Shown one piece after another: positions 1-3,765 of a stretch of 5,264 nt of DNA. Made by a program: the position numbers and the translations under genes. The stretch covers positions 1 to 5,264 of the forward strand of contig JACMQJ010000026.1 in assembly GCA_014377055.1 (NCBI GenBank), written 5' to 3'. Source of the stretch: Candidatus Sericytochromatia bacterium. GTDB lineage: Bacteria > Cyanobacteriota > Sericytochromatia > UBA7694 > JACMQJ01. Below the pieces are notes generated by a model. The model searched no databases. It had not been told where the DNA came from and was given only the letters and a program-made list of their open reading frames with translations. Each line of letters starts with the position of its first letter. The first letter of the stretch is position 1.

Positions 1-587
1 ACTAATCCAACTGTATCATTTACTTTTAATGGAATAATTCCAGGAGCTTTGATTCCATAATCTGATAATTTAACATTAAAATTGGTAGTCAAATGAATCC
101 AATTTCCTTGACGATAGCTTTTATCTTTTTCAGGCATATAAGTAAGATTAAGTAATGTTGTAACAGGTTTTGTTACTCCATTGATTGTTAAGTCACCACT
201 CGCATTGGCTACAACTGTTTTGTAAGCTGGTAGTGTTTTTAATGTTGTTCTTAATGCTTTTAATTTAAAAATAGCTAAAGAATTTTTTGCTGTGTTAAGT
301 ACACCTTTCATGTGCTCATTTCTTTTGCCAATGCCTGTATCTAATGTTTCTAGCATAACTTTTATTTCACCAGATGATTTCTTTAGATTTTTTAGATCAA
401 CATTGGCGTTTCCTTCTACTTTATCTGTTACTCCAGTAAATGAAGCAAGCATAGTACTTGAATTGAAGTTCACTTTGTTTTGGGTGTGAATATCTTGACC
501 GACTACATAATTATCAGCAAAAGCAGTTGTACTAACTGAGGCTATTAAAATTGATGCGGTTAAAAGTGTTCTAAACATTTTATTCAT
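1..587 (-). CDS. YceI-family periplasmic lipid-binding protein, C-terminus cut by window edge
   Basis: The frame opens at an ATG (585-587) and stays open to base 1, giving 195 complete codons. An AGGAG ribosome site (593-597) lies 5 nt upstream, which favours this start over the in-frame ATG at codon 4. Residues 1-24 form a Sec signal peptide: K3 and R6, a hydrophobic core from about residue 8 to 18, and a cleavage site AFA^DN after residue 24, so the protein should be periplasmic. The mature part carries YceI landmarks: GIGKRNEHM (85-93), GDLTINGVTKPV (131-142) and the late DYGIKAPGI segment (177-184). Family members are usually about 190 residues, so only a short tail is probably missing. 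YceI proteins have a lipocalin-like barrel that binds polyisoprenoid-type lipids in characterised cases; the ligand here is unknown. The gene follows marR on the same strand, which suggests stress-linked control. Confidence 0.9.
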   Translation of the reverse strand, partial: MNKMFRTLLTASILIASVSTTAFADNYVVGQDIHTQNKVNFNSSTMLASFTGVTDKVEGNANVDLKNLKKSSGEIKVMLETLDTGIGKRNEHMKGVLNTAKNSLAIFKLKALRTTLKTLPAYKTVVANASGDLTINGVTKPVTTLLNLTYMPEKDKSYRQGNWIHLTTNFNVKLSDYGIKAPGIIPLKVNDTVGL

Positions 588-592
588 TGTTA

Positions 593-640
593 CTCCTTAA
601 AAGTATTCTAATTATTACAATTTAAATTTAAAATAGATAT
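593..640 (-). promoter_or_regulatory. marR-yceI intergenic: second putative MarR box, possible internal promoter, yceI ribosome site
   Basis: The 16-bp box AATTTAAAATAGATAT (plus strand, 625-640) differs at one base from the box in the marR promoter (1126-1141). It starts 3 bp past the marR stop codon. Reading toward yceI, an extended -10-like TGTAATAAT (611-619) and a TAGAAT (605-610) follow, but neither has a good -35 partner, and TAGAAT would leave only about a 10-nt leader. AGGAG at 593-597 is the clear yceI ribosome site. The box is only weakly palindromic and the region is extremely AT-rich, so the operator call is tentative. Confidence 0.35.
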
Positions 641-642
641 TC

Positions 643-1101
643 TTATACCATCTCTCTGACAGAGTGTCCAAGTTTTTTTAGTAGTATACTAAGCATTTGT
701 TGTTCAGATTCAGTAAGTACCGAGGCTAACTTAGCAACATATTCAGCATGTTCTAAAAAGATTTTATTAAATAAATCATTTCCCTTTTCAGTTAATGCAA
801 TTTTTATAACTCTTCTATCAGACTTTTCTCTAATGCGTTCAACTAAATTTTCTTTTTCTAAGTTATCAATAATAACTGTAGCGTTTCCGCAACTCATCAA
901 CATTTTTGAAGACAGATCACCAATAGGTAAAGTACCAAGATGTCCTAAACATTCGATCACACCAAACTGAGGCTCTGTAAGATTAAAGGTTCTTATTTGA
1001 TCAACAGTCTTTTTGTTAAAAACAGAAAATGCTCGAGCAAGTTTAACCCACATACTTAATGCAAGGTCAATTTTTTCTCCATATTTTTTAGTTGTTTTCA
1101 T
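643..1101 (-). CDS. MarR-family winged-helix transcriptional regulator
   Basis: The 152-residue product has the usual MarR length and layout: N- and C-terminal dimerisation helices around a winged helix-turn-helix. TEPQFGVIECL (42-52) matches the helix leading into the DNA-binding domain. DLSSKMLMSCGNATVIIDNLEKENLVERI (62-90) covers the helix-turn-helix with its recognition helix. REKSDRRVIKIALTEKG (91-107) is the wing with the hallmark DRR (95-97) and LTEKG. MarR proteins bind palindromes as dimers and usually repress their own operon until released by a phenolic ligand or thiol oxidation. Two cysteines are present, C51 and C71, the latter at the start of the recognition helix. The ribosome site is weak (an AAAAGA stretch just before the ATG). 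yceI follows 55 bp downstream and is the likely co-regulated gene. The ligand cannot be told from sequence. Confidence 0.93.
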   Translation of the reverse strand: MKTTKKYGEKIDLALSMWVKLARAFSVFNKKTVDQIRTFNLTEPQFGVIECLGHLGTLPIGDLSSKMLMSCGNATVIIDNLEKENLVERIREKSDRRVIKIALTEKGNDLFNKIFLEHAEYVAKLASVLTESEQQMLSILLKKLGHSVREMV

Positions 1102-1121
1102 GTCTTTTAAAGTTTAGATAT

Positions 1122-1148
1122 TTTGAATTTAAAATATATATATTCAAA
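1122..1148. promoter_or_regulatory. Putative MarR autorepressor operator (imperfect 27-bp palindrome)
   Basis: Arms tttgaat (1122-1128) and attcaaa (1142-1148) are perfect 7-bp inverted repeats around a 13-bp AT core. Over all 13 half-site pairs, 10 are complementary. The site overlaps the last base of the proposed marR -10 box and spans the predicted start of transcription, where a repressor would block RNA polymerase. Assigning it to this MarR protein is inference from position and symmetry. Confidence 0.5.
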
Positions 1149-1176
1149 GCATACTATCAAATAATATTTTTGTCAA
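1148..1176 (-). promoter_or_regulatory. marR promoter (sigma-70 type)
   Basis: On the minus strand there is a perfect TTGACA -35 box (1176 down to 1171), a 17-bp spacer and TATGCT as -10 (1153 down to 1148, four of six consensus bases). The start would be near 1141, giving a leader of about 40 nt. The adjacent palindrome strengthens the assignment. Confidence 0.55.
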
Positions 1177-1231
1177 TTAAAAGTTTTATGATATAAATTT
1201 AGCTATCAATCTTTTTTCATTACTAATTTTT

Positions 1232-1322
1232 TGGTAGAATACTTTTGTGTGAATGATCGTAATTTTATTATTAACTAATATATTTTTATTTTTTGATCAA
1301 AAGCAGTAATTTTATCTAAATA
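1232..1322 (+). promoter_or_regulatory. Candidate promoters of the cheX-like gene
   Basis: Two alternatives are visible. The distal one is an extended -10 element, TGGTAGAAT (1232-1240), without a good -35 box; it would give a leader of about 105 nt. The proximal one pairs TTGATC (1293-1298) with TAAATA (1317-1322) across 18 bp and gives a leader of about 25 nt. The proximal -35 sits inside the 12-bp perfect palindrome ttttgatcaaaa (1291-1302), a possible operator. In such AT-rich DNA either could be accidental. Confidence 0.3.
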
Positions 1323-1352
1323 TAGAACTTTAATTTATAGGAAATAAACTAC

Positions 1353-2204
1353 ATGAATGTTGAATTTGACTTTATAACACCATTTTATTTGGGTGCAAAA
1401 GATATTTTTGAACAACTGTTTAATACTAAGGTAAGTGTTAGTCAAATAAGTAGTATTGAAACAGAATATACTCTATCCGATATAACAGTTGATTTGGAAC
1501 TAAAAAGCAATAATTTTAATGGTAAAGTTTATTATTTTATGGATAAAGAATTTATAGAAAGTACAATCAAGGTTATGATTGGTGATTTAATGCCAATGGA
1601 TCTCGATTCTGAAATGACCAAGAGTGCTTTACTTGAATTAAATAATATGATAACTGGAAGAGCTTTAACAAAACTTGAAGATATGGGATTAATTTATAAC
1701 ATGGGTGTGCCAAGAATAACTGTTGGCAAAGGTTCTAAAATATCAGAAAATATGATTTCTCTTTCACTTGTAGATTTAGAATCACCCAAATCCAAACTTA
1801 CAATTGGTTTTTTGACATCTAATGTCGAAAATGAAGTTAAACCTAAAGCTTTAACAATCCAAAAAACAAAAATTTTGACAGATAACAAATCATTATTATT
1901 ACAAATAAGTGAAATAACATTATCTTCTCTAGCTGAAATAAAAAATATGAAAGGTGAAGACGAGGTAATAATAAAAAAAGGTGAAATACTTCTAAAACTA
2001 GCTCAAAACTCTTTGTCAGCAAAACAACTTCCTGATTATAAGGATAATAGTAAAATCATTCCTGAGCTTAGAGAATCAATATCTTTGACACTTGATGAGC
2101 TAAGAATGATCAAAGGTAGCACGGAGTTAATTTTGAAGAAAAATATGATTCTTGCAGAATTAGCAAAAGTTATGTTGGATATCCTACTTGAAATAATATG
2201 TTAA
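1353..2204 (+). CDS. CheX-like CheY-P phosphatase domain with C-terminal tandem-repeat extension
   Basis: The 283-residue protein starts at an ATG 10 nt after AGGA (1339-1342). Residues 1 to about 156 resemble CheX of the CheC/CheX/FliY family, cytoplasmic phosphatases that remove phosphate from the chemotaxis response regulator CheY. The family signature is seen: S91, E95 and N98 (SALLELNN, then MITG), then P120 in GVPRITVGKG 21 residues later. E95 and N98 are the expected catalytic pair, so activity is plausible. CheX proteins are usually around 150-160 residues; here about 127 more follow. That tail is probably helical and contains two ungapped 37-residue repeats (185-221 and 239-275) with 14 identical positions, sharing KG, E, I, KK, IL and LA in order. 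No membrane segment is evident. No other chemotaxis gene lies nearby, so the target is unknown; the tail may be a docking or oligomerisation module (inference). Confidence 0.8.
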   Translation: MNVEFDFITPFYLGAKDIFEQLFNTKVSVSQISSIETEYTLSDITVDLELKSNNFNGKVYYFMDKEFIESTIKVMIGDLMPMDLDSEMTKSALLELNNMITGRALTKLEDMGLIYNMGVPRITVGKGSKISENMISLSLVDLESPKSKLTIGFLTSNVENEVKPKALTIQKTKILTDNKSLLLQISEITLSSLAEIKNMKGEDEVIIKKGEILLKLAQNSLSAKQLPDYKDNSKIIPELRESISLTLDELRMIKGSTELILKKNMILAELAKVMLDILLEIIC

Positions 2205-2357
2205 GATATTTTTTGACAATATAATCTTTATATAAAGACAAATAAGCTCAAATATTATCAAAAAACATATTTTAATATAATCTTTACTTTTTAAAATCTA
2301 TTTTCTGCGAATTTAGGTTATATAATTAGAATATACAATTATATTTGAGCTAATAAA
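2205..2357. other. Intergenic repeats between the cheX-like gene and the small ORF
   Basis: This AT-rich spacer contains a 13-bp direct repeat, aatataatcttta (2218-2230 and 2274-2286), the first copy overlapping a 14-bp perfect palindrome, tctttatataaaga (2225-2238). Each copy includes TATAAT. An 11-bp perfect inverted repeat has arms agctcaaatat (2245-2255) and atatttgagct (2341-2351). No GC-rich stem with a T-run is present, so I see no standard terminator for the upstream gene. Confidence 0.4.
2321..2326 (+). promoter_or_regulatory. Possible -10 box for the 68-residue ORF
   Basis: A perfect TATAAT lies 31 bp before the ATG at 2358 and would give a leader of about 25 nt. There is no convincing -35 element at 16-18 bp spacing, so this remains a weak call in AT-rich DNA. 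Confidence 0.3.
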
Positions 2358-2564
2358 ATGAGAGTAAAAATATACTACAAAGATGAATATAAATTATATG
2401 ATGAATCTCCTAACCTTGACTACATTGATGTTTATAGACAATTAGACTCCGAAAGAGATGTTTGTTGGGTTCATATTCTTGAGCAAGAAAAATTATCCTA
2501 TGAAGATGTAAAATTACTCAACGATAATTCTAATATTAAGGCTTGGGAAGTTGTTAGAAATTAA
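2358..2564 (+). CDS. Small uncharacterised acidic, tyrosine-rich protein
   Basis: This 68-residue ORF begins at an ATG with a weak GAG (2347-2349) 8 nt upstream and ends with TAA. I do not recognise the family. The product has no signal peptide or membrane segment, so it is probably cytoplasmic. It is acidic (15 D/E against 10 K/R) and holds seven tyrosines, five of them in the first 22 residues (Y6, Y7, Y11, Y14, Y22). It has one cysteine next to a tryptophan (C36, W37). The start looks like a beta strand and residues 47-55 like a helix. Mixed, non-hydrophobic composition in a T-rich strand supports real coding. It sits 153 bp downstream of the cheX-like gene on the same strand; co-transcription is possible but not shown. 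Confidence 0.55.
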   Translation: MRVKIYYKDEYKLYDESPNLDYIDVYRQLDSERDVCWVHILEQEKLSYEDVKLLNDNSNIKAWEVVRN

Positions 2565-2821
2565 ACTGAATCCATATTAGATTTTCTTACTATCTCAACT
2601 TCTTTTATTATTTAGTTTAAGTCTACATTATCTTTATTGGGACATAATTTACTTAAAGTGTTTTTAAGTTATTGTTTGGGTTTATTAATTTCTTTTATTT
2701 TTATAAGATTTAGTTTAGCAAGCTATTCAACAAATTTTTTAGCTTTAGGCCTAATTATTTCAATTTGATATGTTTTCGTAATTACATACTACATTACTTG
2801 ATATAAATAATTTTAGTCCAT
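2565..2821 (+). pseudogene. Gene-free interval with a possible RND-transporter remnant
   Basis: No intact gene is visible in these 257 bases between two convergent genes. The plus frame continuing in phase from the 68-residue ORF is broken by TAG (2613-2615) and closed by TGA (2766-2768). Between these it reads FKSTLSLLGHN at first, and later LLISFIFIRFSLASYSTNF followed by LALGLIISI. That order loosely recalls the transmembrane part of RND efflux pumps, where an arginine/serine-threonine-leucine loop is followed by a helix, a serine-asparagine turn and GL(I/V)(I/L)(A/S)IG. A TTG at 2637 could start a 43-residue membrane peptide, but it has no ribosome site. T-rich DNA often gives hydrophobic translations, so this is tentative. 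A 10-bp palindrome, ttaggcctaa (2745-2754), lacks a loop and T-run and is no clear terminator. Confidence 0.2.
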
Positions 2822-3454
2822 TTATGAATATAAGAAATATTTTTGCAAATCATTATACAAAGGACAACTATCTTTAATATTTTCAGAAGTAAAACAATGA
2901 TTCAAATGACTATTAAGTTTAGGAAAAGTATGAGTATCTAGACCCATAGCAAGACCCTTACCATAAATACAAATCACAAATATATCAGCTAATGTAAAAG
3001 CAGTCCCACAAGCAAAGTTACTTTCTAAAAAAAGTATCGGTAATAATTTTTCTAAGTTCTCTCTAATCCATTTGACTCTATAAAATTTTATTTCTTGATC
3101 ATTTAATTCAGGCACAAAAAATAATGCTATTTTAGGATTTTGCACAGGATGAATAGTAGCATTAACTATTTCACAAATTTCTCTTACTTTTGCTTTGGCA
3201 AAGTTTTCATTAGGTAAAAGAGGATTCTCAGAAAAAGAGGATTCCAAAAATTCACACATAACCATAGACTCACTTAAAGGTTTATTATCGATCAACATTC
3301 CAGGTATTCGTAAAAGATGATTTACTTTTTTGTATTCTTCAGTAGATATTTTTGAACTATCAATAATCTTATAATCTATTTTTTTATAATCCAAAACCCA
3401 TTTTACTCTATTTGAACAATTTGAACCTTCTTGATAAAAAAACTTTATTTTCAT
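2822..3454 (-). CDS. Glutathione S-transferase family protein, zeta/maleylacetoacetate-isomerase-like
   Basis: The 210-residue protein has the usual GST length and two-domain form. The thioredoxin-like N-terminal domain carries SNCSNRVKW (11-19), matching the zeta-class SxCSxRVR motif with the Ser/Cys pair that activates glutathione. IPGML (50-54) has the cis-proline P51, and SES (61-63) is the glutathione gamma-glutamyl contact. In the helical domain, IHPVQN (101-106) matches the zeta-class IHPxxN segment, and TLADI (154-158) is the N-capping motif with D157. Zeta enzymes isomerise maleylacetoacetate in tyrosine breakdown or act on alpha-halo acids; no gene of those pathways is visible, so the substrate is open. 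The ATG shares one base with the clpS stop (TAATG, 3452-3456) and has no clear ribosome site, so it probably depends on translation of clpS. No terminator is obvious downstream. Confidence 0.87.
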   Translation of the reverse strand: MKIKFFYQEGSNCSNRVKWVLDYKKIDYKIIDSSKISTEEYKKVNHLLRIPGMLIDNKPLSESMVMCEFLESSFSENPLLPNENFAKAKVREICEIVNATIHPVQNPKIALFFVPELNDQEIKFYRVKWIRENLEKLLPILFLESNFACGTAFTLADIFVICIYGKGLAMGLDTHTFPKLNSHLNHCFTSENIKDSCPLYNDLQKYFLYS

Positions 3455-3765
3455 TAAACTGGTTCAATACTTGCTCTGAATGGATACTCATATTCTTCTG
3501 CAAGTTTTTCTACAAGATAAACGTTTGTAGTTGCTACTTCATGAGTGTAAATACCAACAATTCCTGTACCTTTTACATGTACTTCAAGCATTATTTTATT
3601 ACTATCTATCTCAGATTTATGAAAAATTTCTCTTAAGACAAAAACAACAAATTCCATAGACGTATAATCATCATTATGAAATATTACTTTATACATACTA
3701 GGAGGCTTTAACTCAATTTCTTCTTCTAATGCTAAGTCATCCTCATAATCATATTCGTTTTTCAT
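3454..3765 (-). CDS. clpS: ATP-dependent Clp protease adaptor ClpS
   Basis: This 103-residue protein is ClpS, the cytoplasmic adaptor that captures proteins with N-terminal destabilising residues and hands them to ClpAP. KPPSMYKVI (20-28) matches the core start in E. coli ClpS. The N-degron pocket is intact: N31, D32, D33, M37, V62 and H63, equivalent to E. coli N34, D35, D36, M40, V65 and H66. Of the ClpA-contact residues, E76 matches E. coli E79, but E. coli K84 is replaced by N81. The N-terminal arm is unusually acidic, with nine D/E in residues 1-20. A ribosome site AAGGA (3774-3778) lies 8 nt upstream, inside the mutS-like gene, and the ATG overlaps that gene's TGA by 4 bp. clpS normally sits before clpA; here a GST gene follows instead. 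Confidence 0.96.
   Translation of the reverse strand: MKNEYDYEDDLALEEEIELKPPSMYKVIFHNDDYTSMEFVVFVLREIFHKSEIDSNKIMLEVHVKGTGIVGIYTHEVATTNVYLVEKLAEEYEYPFRASIEPV

Noticed and set aside
292..489. Plus-strand 65-residue open frame
   Set aside because: It lies antisense inside the yceI frame, which has a signal peptide, ribosome site and family motifs. The antisense frame has neither a ribosome site nor a recognisable product.
1694..1888. Minus-strand 64-residue open frame
   Set aside because: It is antisense to the cheX-like gene, across its catalytic-domain end, with no ribosome site or family resemblance.
2213..2225. TTGACA next to TATAAT as a promoter
   Set aside because: The two hexamers are separated by one base, far short of 16-18 bp. 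They cannot work together as -35 and -10.
2745..2754. ttaggcctaa as a bidirectional terminator
   Set aside because: The palindrome has no loop, a short stem and no adjacent T-run of useful length in either direction.
3412..3636. Plus-strand 74-residue open frame
   Set aside because: It is antisense to clpS and the start of the GST gene. Its aromatic/cysteine-rich composition is typical of a shadow frame.
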